A DNA stretch of 64,000 nucleotides from an uncultured Acidobacteriota bacterium (GTDB taxonomy: Bacteria > Acidobacteriota > Terriglobia > Bryobacterales > Bryobacteraceae): assembly GCA_902826685.1 (NCBI GenBank), contig CADEFT010000015.1, forward strand, positions 1 through 64,000, written 5' to 3'. How positions within the stretch are numbered: the stretch's first letter is position 1; every line of letters begins with the position of its first letter. The position numbers were made by a program, and so were the translations under genes. Below the pieces are notes generated by a model. It saw nothing but the letters and a program-made list of their open reading frames with translations, was not told the origin of the DNA and searched no databases. This document shows, one piece after another, positions 34,407-43,477 of the stretch.

Positions 34407-34940
34407 ATGTCCTGGATCTACGTTTCATCCACGGGGAATCTTTACCATTTCGGCGCTTACGCCGACAAGGGATACTCGGGGAGCGGTAGCTACGCCAACC
34501 AGCCCGATGCGGAGTGGCGGTCCGATCTCGGACCGATTCCACAGGGCCAATACACCATTGGGAAGATCGGGAATCACACGGTCATGCGGGATGGGAAGCC
34601 CGTCACCGGCTGCGACGGGAAGAACATCGTTCTGTCGTCGGCCATGGTTCTGACGCCGCAAGGCCATGATTGCTGCGGCCGGTTCGGATTCCTGATCCAC
34701 GGTGGCAACCCGGCCGGTGGATCGTCGCATGGGTGCATCATTCTGCCGCTGGGGACGCGGCAAAAGGTCGGCTCGAGCGACGACAACGTTCTGCAGGTGG
34801 TCGCGTTCGAAGACGACAATCCGTTTCGAAGGCCGAAGACGCCCGAGCCGCCAGTGGTTCCCATTCCGGCCAAGGTGTTCTACGCGGCGCCGGATGCCAC
34901 CGCGGTGAGACCGCCGGTCCATTACCCACTCGCCAAGTAA
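34407..34940 (+). CDS. DUF2778/Tlde1-like L,D-transpeptidase-fold protein
   Basis: A 177-residue protein that starts straight in the fold (MSWIYVSSTGNLYHFG) with no signal peptide. GPIPQGQYTIG and the catalytic-type FLIHGGNPAGGSSHGCIILP carry the His and SxGC arrangement of L,D-transpeptidase-like enzymes. Family members include Tlde1, a type VI effector that cuts or exchanges peptidoglycan stems. The C-terminus is a Pro-rich tail (PKTPEPPVVPIPAK). A perfect AGGAGGG site gives the start. No immunity gene or secretion system lies beside it; the PBP-like gene upstream may hint at cell-wall work. Confidence 0.75.
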   Translation: MSWIYVSSTGNLYHFGAYADKGYSGSGSYANQPDAEWRSDLGPIPQGQYTIGKIGNHTVMRDGKPVTGCDGKNIVLSSAMVLTPQGHDCCGRFGFLIHGGNPAGGSSHGCIILPLGTRQKVGSSDDNVLQVVAFEDDNPFRRPKTPEPPVVPIPAKVFYAAPDATAVRPPVHYPLAK

Positions 34941-34946
34941 GTAAAA

Positions 34947-35414
34947 CTAACTTCTGCCTACGACTTCCACCAGCGTGACCCAGAACAAGCCCTGGGGCGT
35001 GGCGAAGCTTTTGCGGATCGTGAAATTGCCGCCGCAGACTTTCAGAGAGTAGTTCTTGCCGCGCACCACCGACGGCATCGACAACCCGACACCCGGGGGG
35101 AGCACCGACTTGAGGTTCCCGCCCACCATATTCACGATCTCGCCGAGGGCGTCCTCGACGTCGTCATTGAACTCGACGGGCATCTCGATCGACATCAGCC
35201 GGGAGGTCCAGAAAAGCGCCATCTCGTCGGGGCATTCCACCAGCACCGCGCCTTTCCAGTCTCCGGCGAAGTAGATGGCCGCCGTGAGGCGCCCGGTCTC
35301 GGGAGCCCACATATTCTCCACCGCAACCGGAACCTCGCCCAGCATCGTTCCAAAGACGTTGCCGACAATCTCGCCGACCTCCGCCTGATACGCTTCCACG
35401 GGAAATTGCACCAT
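34947..35414 (-). CDS. cheX: CheX-like chemotaxis phosphatase
   Basis: A 155-residue protein of the CheC/CheX/FliY phosphatase family that removes phosphate from CheY-P. The diagnostic D-x3-E-x2-N-x4-N motif is in EDALGEIVNMVGGNLK (near residue 90). There is a single such motif, as in CheX. Start ATG at 35414 follows AAGGGA; the frame open to 35513 overlaps cheR and is rejected. It is the last gene of cheY-cheR-cheX, 13 bases after cheR. Confidence 0.85.
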   Translation of the reverse strand: MVQFPVEAYQAEVGEIVGNVFGTMLGEVPVAVENMWAPETGRLTAAIYFAGDWKGAVLVECPDEMALFWTSRLMSIEMPVEFNDDVEDALGEIVNMVGGNLKSVLPPGVGLSMPSVVRGKNYSLKVCGGNFTIRKSFATPQGLFWVTLVEVVGRS

Positions 35415-35427
35415 GTTCGTCCCTTTC

Positions 35428-36279
35428 TTAAAGCACCCGATAGAGTACGGCGCCGTTGGTCTGCACGCGTTCGAACTTGTCGGCCGCCGCCATGGCGGTT
35501 TCCGCGCCGCCAAGCAGCAGATAGCCTCCGGGCACGATCGTGCCCCGAATTTCTTCCAGAATCTTTTTCTTCGTGTCCTGGTCGAAGTAGATCAGCACGT
35601 TGCGGCAGAAGACAATGTCGAACTGCCCGAGCGGCCGCATGCTCTGGCGCAGGTCGAACAGGCGGAAGTTCACCATCTTGCGGACTTCGTCCTTCAACTG
35701 CCAGTCCAGACCCTGGCGGGTGAAATACATCACCAGGTCCTGTACCGGAAGGCCGCGGTTGACCTCCAACTGCGAAAACAATCCGGTGCGCGCCCGCTGC
35801 AGGATCTGCTCGGAAAGATCGGTGCCGGTGATGCTGATGTTCCAGTCGCGAAGGCCCATGCCGCGCAGCATCATGGCGACGGAATAGGCTTCCTGGCCCG
35901 AGCTCGAGGCCGCCGACCAGAACGAGAGCTTGCGCAAGCTTTTGCGCTGTTCGATGAGCGGTGGCAGAATCGTTTTGCGCAGGGCCTCGAATTGTGCCGG
36001 ATCCCGGTAAAACAACGTTTCATGCGTGGTCATCGCTTCGACGACCTGGCGCTTCAGATCCGCCGGGCCGGTGGCCCGCAACAGATTGCACAGATCGTTG
36101 ATCGTGGCCATGTCGCGCTTCTTGGCCACTGGGAGCAGACGCGCCTCAAGCAGATAGTGCTTGTCGCGCTCGATGACGATGCCGGATTCCTTGTAGATGT
36201 AGTCCTGCAGGAACCGGTAATTTTCCGGGTGGATCTCCACCTTGTTCGGAGGATTCGTATTGATTACGGGCGTTGCCAT
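35428..36279 (-). CDS. cheR: chemotaxis protein methyltransferase CheR
   Basis: A 283-residue SAM-dependent methyltransferase that methylates glutamates of chemoreceptors. The N-terminal helical domain has FLQDYIYKESGIVIERDKHYLLEARL and TTHETLFYRDPAQF. The catalytic domain has FWSAASSSGQEAYSVAMML, ITGTDLSEQILQRAR and FDIVFCRNVLIYFD. Residues match the family over its full length. It lies between cheY and cheX. Confidence 0.95.
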   Translation of the reverse strand: MATPVINTNPPNKVEIHPENYRFLQDYIYKESGIVIERDKHYLLEARLLPVAKKRDMATINDLCNLLRATGPADLKRQVVEAMTTHETLFYRDPAQFEALRKTILPPLIEQRKSLRKLSFWSAASSSGQEAYSVAMMLRGMGLRDWNISITGTDLSEQILQRARTGLFSQLEVNRGLPVQDLVMYFTRQGLDWQLKDEVRKMVNFRLFDLRQSMRPLGQFDIVFCRNVLIYFDQDTKKKILEEIRGTIVPGGYLLLGGAETAMAAADKFERVQTNGAVLYRVL

Positions 36280-36304
36280 ATGAGTGTTTCTCGCTCGCTT
36301 CCAG

Positions 36305-36676
36305 CTATCGGACCTCGCCCATCAGTCGCAGCTTGTCTTCGATAACCTCCTTGGTGAAAGGCTTCATCACGTATTCATTGGCTCCCGCGCCGATCGCCGC
36401 GACGATTTGCTCCGGCTGCGTTTCCGTGGTCACCATCATCAGTTTCACGTCCTGAAATTTGTCGTTGGCGCGAACGCGCTTCACGAACTCGAGCCCGTTC
36501 ATCTCGGGCATGTTCCAATCCACCAAGACCAACGACAGGCCTTCGGTCTTGTCCAGTGTCCGCAGCGCCTCGACACCGTTCGCCGCCTCGGCGACGTCGT
36601 ATCCCAAATCGTTCAGCGTCCGCGAAAGAATCAGCCGGATGGCTCGCGAATCGTCAACCACCATCGCCTTCGACAT
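36305..36676 (-). CDS. cheY: CheY-like response regulator
   Basis: A 123-residue single receiver domain. The acidic pocket is VVDDSRAIR, the phosphorylated Asp is in LVLVDWNMPEMNG (near residue 53), the switch Thr is in MMVTTETQ and the conserved Lys is in VMKPFTKE. There is no output domain, as expected for CheY. It is the first gene of the cheY-cheR-cheX unit, so receptor methylation and CheY-P dephosphorylation are encoded together. A kinase and receptors are not in the window. Confidence 0.93.
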   Translation of the reverse strand: MSKAMVVDDSRAIRLILSRTLNDLGYDVAEAANGVEALRTLDKTEGLSLVLVDWNMPEMNGLEFVKRVRANDKFQDVKLMMVTTETQPEQIVAAIGAGANEYVMKPFTKEVIEDKLRLMGEVR

Positions 36677-36854
36677 ATGCCTCCTGGTTCGTCCCCACTC
36701 TGACCGGATTCGCTCCGCTCCCTTCCTTCATCGGTCCGATTCGGTTGCGTTTGAATGAAACTAGCGAGCCAGTACCGGCTATTGCCGTCCTGATCCGGGA
36801 CGGTCATGACACCCTTATCCGAAGGGCCTTAGAGTGGAGCTAGCGGAAAACCTT

Positions 36855-37169
36855 ATGCCGACTCCCACGTCCACCTCAGAACGCGAACTACGGCGCCACC
36901 CCCGCACCCGCGTTACCGGTCCGGTCACCGTGGGGTGGACCGATGCCGCCGGCGTCGCCCGCATCTCTCGCGGACGCTACCTGGACGCTTCGCAATCGGG
37001 GGTCAGCGTCGAGCTTCGCGACCCGCTGCCTGAGCGCGCCTACGTGAACTTCCGCTGTCAGGGGCTGGATGTGGCGGGAACCGGTTCGGTACGCTACTGC
37101 TGCCGCAACAAATTGACCTTCACGATTGGGCTCGAGTTTACCGGCGGCCTCGTACTGCGATCGCAGTAA
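36855..37169 (+). CDS. PilZ domain protein
   Basis: A 104-residue single PilZ domain, a c-di-GMP receiver. The RxxxR-type loop is in RELRRHPRTRVTG and the D/NxSxxG motif in YLDASQSGVSVEL, followed by beta strands to GLEFTGG. The start ATG (36855) is preferred to a GTG at 36834. It is divergent from cheY and may link c-di-GMP to motility or envelope functions; that link is inference. Confidence 0.8.
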   Translation: MPTPTSTSERELRRHPRTRVTGPVTVGWTDAAGVARISRGRYLDASQSGVSVELRDPLPERAYVNFRCQGLDVAGTGSVRYCCRNKLTFTIGLEFTGGLVLRSQ

Positions 37170-37204
37170 ATTCGGACTTTCCAGTCTGGAATGAGGCCGT
37201 TCGC

Positions 37205-37234
37205 TTGATTCCGGCCGGTACTTTCCTGGATAAT
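37205..37234 (+). promoter_or_regulatory. candidate promoter with a long leader for the GH140-like gene
   Basis: TTGATT, 18 bases, GATAAT. Each hexamer matches the consensus at four or five of six positions. It would leave a leader of about 160 bases before the ATG. No known riboswitch pattern was recognised in that leader. Confidence 0.4.
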
Positions 37235-37404
37235 AAGAGCACATTCGGTTCATCTGCTCGGAGGATGCGGTTGGACCTATCGGAAGATTCCCAAATACCT
37301 CTCGGCACACGCCTCAGTCTGGCGTAAGCCCGGTCTTCATCTCCCCAAGGAATCGACCTCACGGCCTCATAAAAGAGGCTATCGCTCTTTCTTCAGAAGG
37401 TCCC

Positions 37405-40400
37405 ATGAAACTCTACTCCGGAGTCATCGCTCTAGTCTTGTCTGTTGGCGCCACCGGTATCCCCTGTTGGAGCCAAACACCCACATACGCCTTTGGTTTC
37501 AATGCCGCCGGACAGGCGGTAACCGTCGACGGGGTTCCGTTGATGAGCTGGAACGCGGCGCTGCAGGCAGGGGTTCGACTCACGGGAGCCGCCACCTATT
37601 CCGGGTCCGCTTTGACATGGTCGCCTCCGGCCGATGCCGCCACTTCCGAGATGCTGCGGTCGGTGCTCTACTCCGGGAATGGCTATAACCTGCAGATTCC
37701 GTTGACGGTTGGCTCGTATCAGGTGTATCTCTGGACGCTCGAAAATCACCAGAATCACTATCGGTCCATGAACGTTCGGCTGCAGGGCGTGCAGGTGGCC
37801 GCTTCGGTTGGCGACCTGCTGCGCGGGGAATGGCGTAAGTACGGCCCCTACCCGGCAACGGTGCTCAACGGCCAACTGGCGATGGACATTGTGCCGTTGA
37901 AAGGCGAAGCCCTGCTGGCGGGTGTGGCAATTTACCGGGCGGCGGCCGGCGGCGGCGGAAACTTGCCGCCCGTAGTGTCTTTGACCTCTCCCGCCGTTGG
38001 CGCCGGGTTCCTGGCACCGGCCACGATCCAGCTCGCGGCCACGGCAATCGATCCGGATGGATCGATTGCCAGAGTCGAGTACTTCGACGGGTCCACCCTC
38101 ATCGGCCAATCCACCACCACGCCCTATTCGGTCACCTGGAGCGGCGCCGGTTTAGGGCCACACACGATTACCGCGAAGGCATGGGATAACGGTGGCGCCA
38201 GTGGAGTGTCGGCTCCCGTCGCAATCACAGTGAGCGCGCCAACGCAAGCAAGCGATCTCGGTCCGTTGCGGGTCAGTGCGGACGGCCGCTATTTCCTCAA
38301 GCCGAACGGCGATCCGTTCTTTTTCATGGCCGATACCGGCTGGCCGATGCTGACTCAGTATGGCTGCGAGACGGCCGAACGCTATATCGACAAGCGCGCC
38401 AGTCAGGGCTTCAACGTTATTCTTACGGTCATTGCCTGGAGCGACGTGCCGCCGCTCCAATATGCCCCGCTACCCGATTGCCAGGGACATCCGCCGTTTC
38501 TCAACGACTCGCCCGCGCAGCCCAACGAAGCGTTCTTCCAGCGCCTGGACTATCTTCTGCAATACGCCGGGCAGCGCGGAATCACGCTCGGTATTCTGCC
38601 GATGTGGGGCAATACGCACGCCGTATTTGAACAGCGCTTTTTCAAGTTCGCCAACATGCGTCCCTACGGCCGCTACCTGGGCGAGCGGTACAAGAACGTT
38701 CCCAACCTGTTCTGGGTACCGGGCGGCGACATTCCCGCCGCCGGAGGACAGACCGCCATGTTCCGCGAACTCGCCGAAGGGTTGCGGGAGAGAGATCCCA
38801 ACCACCTGATCACCTACCACCCGGATTTCGGCAATTCCGGCGGCATCTGGTTTCACAACGACTCCTGGTTCGGCTTCGATATGTTTCAGGCCTGGAGCTG
38901 GATCGAGCGTATTCCCACGCTGACGGCTACCAGCCGCGCCCGCAATCCACCAAAGCCCGTCGTCATGTCGGAAGGGGCCTATGAAGACGGCCAGCCGCCC
39001 TATTGGTATCCCATCAGCCCGGTGCATCCGCCCCAGATCCGCAAACAGGCGTATTGGTCGCTATTGAGCGGCTGCGCCGGTACGACTTACGGCCACATTC
39101 AGACTTGGACCATGGACGGCGACTGGCTCAACCGCTGGGAGACGGATGGCGCGCGCCAGATGACGATCTATCGCAACGCCTTCGAGCCGCACCAGTGGTG
39201 GCTTTTAGTGCCCGATCAAACGTTGATCGTAAGCGGCGCCACCGGCGGCATGGGATACAACGCCGCCGCGCGGACCTCCAACGGCACCGAATTCTTCGTC
39301 TATATCGTCAACCCGCAGAGTATTGGCGTCGACATGTCGCGTATCACGGCCTTTGCCAACGCCAACGTGGTATGGCTCGACCCGCGCAACGGACAGACTC
39401 AGAACGTGGGTACGTTCCCGGCCTCCGGGACGCGCGTGTTCACGGTGCCCGCCGGATGGGAAGATTCGCTGTTGATGGTGCTCGGCACGGGGACCAACGT
39501 GGGTGACAACGTTCCTCCGCAGGTCAGCGTGACCGCGCCCGCGCCCAATGCTTCGCTGCAGGGCACGGCGACGGCTACCGCCAGCGCCACCGACAACATC
39601 GGCGTGGTGGGCGTGACGTTCTATCTGAACAACACCGCTCTTGGCACGGAAGTGACCTCGGCTCCGTATCAGCGCAGTTTCGACACTTCGCCGTTCGCCA
39701 ATGGAAACTACTCGCTCAAGGCCGTTGCCCGCGACGCGTCCGGCAACATGGGCACGTCGGCCCTGGTTCCCGTCCAGATCGCCAATAGCGTGGTTCCGCC
39801 CACCGATAACGTGCCGCCGCAGATCAGCGTGATCGCACCGGCTTCGGGCGCCACGCTGCAGGGGACGGTCACCGTCATCGCGAGCGCTTCCGATAATACC
39901 GGCGTGGCGGGCGTGGCGTTCTATCTGAACGACGCGCTGCTTGGCACCGAAGTCACAGCCGTGCCCTACCAGCGCAGCTTCAACACCGCCACCTATGCCA
40001 ATGGATCCTATTCGCTGAAGGCCGTCGCCCGCGACCTGGCCGGCAACACGGCCACGTCGGCTCTGGTGCCGGTGACGATATCGAATGCCGTGGTCCCGCC
40101 CGCCGATACCGTTCCGCCGCAGGTGGGCATCACCGCGCCGGGGTCCGGTGCGGTACTGGCCGGGACGGCTACCGTCGCCGCCAGCGCCACCGACAACACG
40201 GCCGTGCAGGGCGTGACGTTTTACCTCAACGACATCGCCCTTGGCACCCAGGTGACCACCGCGCCCTACCAGCGCAATTTCGACACTTCGCTCTATGCCA
40301 ACGGAGCCTATTCGCTCAAAGCGGTGGCGCGCGACCTGGCGGGCAACACGGCTACCTCCGGGCTGGTGCCGGTTCAGATCTCGAACGCGACGACGTCTCC

Positions 40401-41667
40401 TGTTCCCGGTGTTGTCAGAGCGATCAATCTGGGCGGCGCCGCGGTGACCGTGGATGGCGTCGCGATGTCGTCCTGGGCGCAGGCGCAGGCTTCCGGCGCC
40501 ACCAGCGATGGCGGCGTTTATTCGGGCAGCTACGGATTCGCTCTCAATCCGGCCGCCGGCACCGACACACGATCGATGCTGCAGTCGATGATCTGGGGCC
40601 CCGGACGCGATGTGCGCCTCAACGTTCCGATCGCCAACGGCAGCTATCAGGTTTATCTCTGGATGGTGGAGAATCACGCCACCGGATACCGCGAATCGAA
40701 TCTGCTCCTGCAGAATCAGCCCGCGGCGGCCGGCCTCGGCAGGCTTCCTCTCGGCCACTGGCGGCGCTATGGGCCGTACCCGGTAGCGGTGGCCAACGGC
40801 CAACTTCAGGTGATGCTGCAAAGGGTGGCGGGCGATCCGCTGCTGAACGCGATCGCCATTCTTACTTCGAACGCCACGCTGCCCTCTTCCGATACCGTTC
40901 CGCCTCAGGTGAGCCTGACGGCGCCGGCTTCGGGCACGACGCTGCAAGGCACGGCGCTCGCCACCGCCACGGCCACCGACGACACGGCGGTGGCGGGTGT
41001 CACGTTCTATCTGAACGACACTGCGCTTGGCGCCGAAGTAACCGTCGCCCCGTATCAACGCAGTTTCGACACTACGGCTTTCGCCAATGCCGCCTACACG
41101 CTGAAGGCGGTGGCGCGCGATTCCGCCGGCAATACGGCGACATCGAATCTGGCTTCGGTGCAGATCTCGAATACCGCGGTGCCTCCTGGCGGAAGCGTGG
41201 TGAAAGCGATCAATTTCGGCGGTGCGGCCGTTACGGTGGATGGCATCGCGATGACGGGCTGGCCGCAGGCGCTGGCCTCGGGCGTAACCACCGACGGGCA
41301 GTCGTTCTCGACACGCTATGGATTCATCCTGAATCCGGCGGCCGACGCCAACACGCGCACCATGCTCGAATCGCTGATCTGGATGCCTGCCCGCGATCTG
41401 AACGTAAACGTTCCCATCGCCAACGGCAGCTATCAGGTGTATGTCTGGATGATGGAGAACAACTTCACCCGATACCGCGAGGTAAACCTGCGCCTTCAGA
41501 ACCAGACGGCCGCTACCGGTCTTGGCCGGTTGCCGCTCGGTGACTGGAGAAAATATGGGCCGTATCCCGTCTCCGTGCAGAACGGCGTGCTGCAGGTGCA
41601 GTTGCAGCGGGTGGCGGGCGACCCGAAGCTCAACGGCATCGCTATCGTAAGCGCGCCGCAGCCGTAA
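37405..41667 (+). CDS. giant modular secreted glycoside hydrolase (GH140/DUF4038-like)
   Basis: A 1420-residue exported protein. After a signal peptide (MKLYSGVIALVLSVGATGIPCWSQ) come carbohydrate-binding-like module 1 (about 24-190, with VTVDGVPLMSW and SYQVYLWTLENH) and an Ig-like domain (about 192-285). A DUF4038 TIM barrel with a collagen-binding-type C-cap follows (about 288-690; FFFMADTGWPMLTQY, NLFWVPGGD, KPVVMSEGAYED). Three tandem Ig-like domains (about 700-1000, each starting VPPQ.S/G), binding module 2 (about 1002-1155), a fourth Ig-like domain and binding module 3 (about 1264-1420) complete it. The DUF4038 core recalls apiosidases of family GH140 acting on pectin rhamnogalacturonan II. 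No cell-wall anchor is visible, so it is likely released or surface-bound. Confidence 0.85.
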   Translation: MKLYSGVIALVLSVGATGIPCWSQTPTYAFGFNAAGQAVTVDGVPLMSWNAALQAGVRLTGAATYSGSALTWSPPADAATSEMLRSVLYSGNGYNLQIPLTVGSYQVYLWTLENHQNHYRSMNVRLQGVQVAASVGDLLRGEWRKYGPYPATVLNGQLAMDIVPLKGEALLAGVAIYRAAAGGGGNLPPVVSLTSPAVGAGFLAPATIQLAATAIDPDGSIARVEYFDGSTLIGQSTTTPYSVTWSGAGLGPHTITAKAWDNGGASGVSAPVAITVSAPTQASDLGPLRVSADGRYFLKPNGDPFFFMADTGWPMLTQYGCETAERYIDKRASQGFNVILTVIAWSDVPPLQYAPLPDCQGHPPFLNDSPAQPNEAFFQRLDYLLQYAGQRGITLGILPMWGNTHAVFEQRFFKFANMRPYGRYLGERYKNVPNLFWVPGGDIPAAGGQTAMFRELAEGLRERDPNHLITYHPDFGNSGGIWFHNDSWFGFDMFQAWSWIERIPTLTATSRARNPPKPVVMSEGAYEDGQPPYWYPISPVHPPQIRKQAYWSLLSGCAGTTYGHIQTWTMDGDWLNRWETDGARQMTIYRNAFEPHQWWLLVPDQTLIVSGATGGMGYNAAARTSNGTEFFVYIVNPQSIGVDMSRITAFANANVVWLDPRNGQTQNVGTFPASGTRVFTVPAGWEDSLLMVLGTGTNVGDNVPPQVSVTAPAPNASLQGTATATASATDNIGVVGVTFYLNNTALGTEVTSAPYQRSFDTSPFANGNYSLKAVARDASGNMGTSALVPVQIANSVVPPTDNVPPQISVIAPASGATLQGTVTVIASASDNTGVAGVAFYLNDALLGTEVTAVPYQRSFNTATYANGSYSLKAVARDLAGNTATSALVPVTISNAVVPPADTVPPQVGITAPGSGAVLAGTATVAASATDNTAVQGVTFYLNDIALGTQVTTAPYQRNFDTSLYANGAYSLKAVARDLAGNTATSGLVPVQISNATTSPVPGVVRAINLGGAAVTVDGVAMSSWAQAQASGATSDGGVYSGSYGFALNPAAGTDTRSMLQSMIWGPGRDVRLNVPIANGSYQVYLWMVENHATGYRESNLLLQNQPAAAGLGRLPLGHWRRYGPYPVAVANGQLQVMLQRVAGDPLLNAIAILTSNATLPSSDTVPPQVSLTAPASGTTLQGTALATATATDDTAVAGVTFYLNDTALGAEVTVAPYQRSFDTTAFANAAYTLKAVARDSAGNTATSNLASVQISNTAVPPGGSVVKAINFGGAAVTVDGIAMTGWPQALASGVTTDGQSFSTRYGFILNPAADANTRTMLESLIWMPARDLNVNVPIANGSYQVYVWMMENNFTRYREVNLRLQNQTAATGLGRLPLGDWRKYGPYPVSVQNGVLQVQLQRVAGDPKLNGIAIVSAPQP

Positions 41668-41699
41668 GCCGGCCCACGCTGGTGGCGTAGAATGGCAGT

Positions 41700-42383
41700 T
41701 TGTACAAAGGCCTTTCGATCACCGTGGTGATCCCCTGTCTCAATGAGGAGCAGGGCATCGAACAAGTCCTCAAGCGCATGCCCGGTTTCGTCGACCAGAT
41801 CATCGTGGTCGATAACGGATCGACCGACCGCACCGCCGAAGTCGCCCGCGGCTTCGGCGCCGTGGTCATCCGCGAAGACGTGCGCGGCTACGGCTCCAGC
41901 TATAAGCGCGGCTTCCAGTCGGCCACCGGCGACGTCATCGTCACCCTCGACGGCGACCACAGCTATCCGGTGGAGGCGATTTCGTATCTGATTGAGGCGT
42001 TCCTGCACCTGGAAGTCGATTTCCTCAACGCCTCGCGCTTCCCGGTGCAGGACCGCCGCGCCATGAGCTTCAAGCACAAGTTCGGCAACTGGGTGCTGTC
42101 GGCGGCGATGTCGATCCTCTATTTCCGATGGGTGCGCGATTCGCAATCGGGCATGTGGGTCTTCCGGCGGTCCATTCTCGAAGGCATGACGCTTGAGTCC
42201 AATTCGATGGCGTTCAGCGAAGAGATCAAGATCGAGGCATTGAAGCATCCCAACTGCCGGTTCCGCGAAATTTCGATTCAATACTCGTCGCGGCTGGGTG
42301 AGATCAAGCTGAATCCCTGGCGCGACGGATTTTTCAACCTGTGGTTTCTGGTGAAGAAGCGCTTCACGCCGCGCAAGCGTTGA
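41700..42383 (+). CDS. family 2 glycosyltransferase (dolichyl-phosphate mannose synthase-like)
   Basis: A 227-residue GT2 enzyme with VVIPCLNEEQGIEQVLK, VVDNGSTDRTAEVA and the metal motif in TLDGDHSYPVE. The C-terminal part carries the RDSQSGMWVFRR and SEEIKIEALKHP patterns of DPM1/GtrB-like transferases that load polyprenyl phosphate. There is no C-terminal membrane helix. The start is a TTG at 41700, uncertain, with no strong ribosome-binding site. It is 32 bases after the glycosidase gene. Confidence 0.88.
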   Translation: MYKGLSITVVIPCLNEEQGIEQVLKRMPGFVDQIIVVDNGSTDRTAEVARGFGAVVIREDVRGYGSSYKRGFQSATGDVIVTLDGDHSYPVEAISYLIEAFLHLEVDFLNASRFPVQDRRAMSFKHKFGNWVLSAAMSILYFRWVRDSQSGMWVFRRSILEGMTLESNSMAFSEEIKIEALKHPNCRFREISIQYSSRLGEIKLNPWRDGFFNLWFLVKKRFTPRKR

Positions 42384-42454
42384 CGCCGATTGGCGGCGCT
42401 CCCTTTGGCGCGGGCCGGTGGGCTCAATCTCAAACCCTCTGCGCGACCGCCTTC

Positions 42455-43447
42455 CTACGCGTTGACGTCGATCACCACGCGCCCGCGTGTCTGTCCGGCC
42501 AGAATCGACGCACCCAGTTCCTGAATACGGCTGAGCGGCTCCACCGCCATCATGGCATCGAGTTGGGCCACCGGCAGACCGGAAGCCACTCGCGCCCAGA
42601 CCGCCCGGCGGCCCGCGTTGTCCACATGCACCGAATCGATGCCCAGCAGATTCACGCCCCGCAGAATGAAGGGGAACACGGTGGTCGCCAGTTTCGGGCC
42701 GCCCGCCAGGCCGCACGCCGCCACGCTTGCACCGGCCGAAAGCATGCGCAGCACACCGGCCAGGGTGTCGCCTCCCACGCTGTCGATGGCGCCGGAGTAC
42801 TTCTCGCTTTCCATGGGCTTTGGGCTCGCCGCCGCCAGCACCGCGCGATCGATCACTTCCGCCGCGCCTAGCGATTCGAGATATGGCTTCAATTCGGAGC
42901 GTCCGGACGAAGCCGCCACCTTGTAGCCGAGCTTGGCCAGAATCGCGATCGCTACGCTGCCCACGCCACCGGCGGCGCCCGTGACCACCACCGGCTTGCC
43001 GCCAGGCTTCAGCCCGTGCGCCTCGAGCGCCATGACGCTCTGCATCGCCGTGAAGCCCGCCGTGCCTACACCCATCGCCTGCGCGAGCGTCAAACCGGCG
43101 GGCAGCGCCACCACGTGCTCGGCCTTCATGCGCGCCATCTGCGCATAGCCGCCCCAGATGGTTTCGCTGGTGCCGCAACCGGTGACCACCACGGAGTCGC
43201 CCGGCTGGAATTCAGCCGAGGCCGACTCCACCACCGTGCCCGCCAGATCGATGCCCGGCACCATGGGATAGGAGCGCACCACACCCGGCTTCAAACAGAC
43301 GGCGAGTCCGTCCTTGTAGTTGAGGCTCGAATAGGCCACGCGGATGAGCACTTCGCCGGCGGGCAGTTCCGCGCTGGTCAGTTCTTCGAAGCCCGCCGTG
43401 AATTTCCCATCGGCCTGGCGGATCAGAAACGCATTGAATCGGTCCAT
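42455..43447 (-). CDS. AcuI/YhdH-type zinc-free quinone oxidoreductase (acrylyl-CoA reductase-like)
   Basis: A 330-residue MDR-family enzyme. SSLNYKDGLA, PGIDLAGTVV and the NADP-binding VVVTGAAGGVGSVAIAILAKLGYKV are characteristic of AcuI/YhdH, which reduces acrylyl-CoA to propionyl-CoA with NADPH. The start at 43447 (MDRFNAFLI) is the usual one; the longer open frame overlaps the divergent SDR gene. Only about 30 bases separate the two starts, so the promoters overlap. Confidence 0.9.
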   Translation of the reverse strand: MDRFNAFLIRQADGKFTAGFEELTSAELPAGEVLIRVAYSSLNYKDGLAVCLKPGVVRSYPMVPGIDLAGTVVESASAEFQPGDSVVVTGCGTSETIWGGYAQMARMKAEHVVALPAGLTLAQAMGVGTAGFTAMQSVMALEAHGLKPGGKPVVVTGAAGGVGSVAIAILAKLGYKVAASSGRSELKPYLESLGAAEVIDRAVLAAASPKPMESEKYSGAIDSVGGDTLAGVLRMLSAGASVAACGLAGGPKLATTVFPFILRGVNLLGIDSVHVDNAGRRAVWARVASGLPVAQLDAMMAVEPLSRIQELGASILAGQTRGRVVIDVNA

Positions 43448-43477
43448 AATAGATTTCTTCGCGTAAAGGGTTATTGT

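Noticed and set aside
37235..37404. Long leader of the GH140-like gene as a riboswitch
   Set aside because: I compared it by eye with the c-di-GMP-I consensus because of the nearby PilZ gene; the conserved core is absent and no other class fits.
39205..41058. 617-codon leftward frame inside the giant glycosidase gene
   Set aside because: Antisense shadow caused by repeated GC-rich Ig-like codons; composition is rich in Arg and His with no motif.
41496..43178. 560-codon leftward frame across the glycosyltransferase and reductase genes
   Set aside because: Starts in one gene and ends in another on the opposite sense, with no family pattern; both overlapped genes are well supported.
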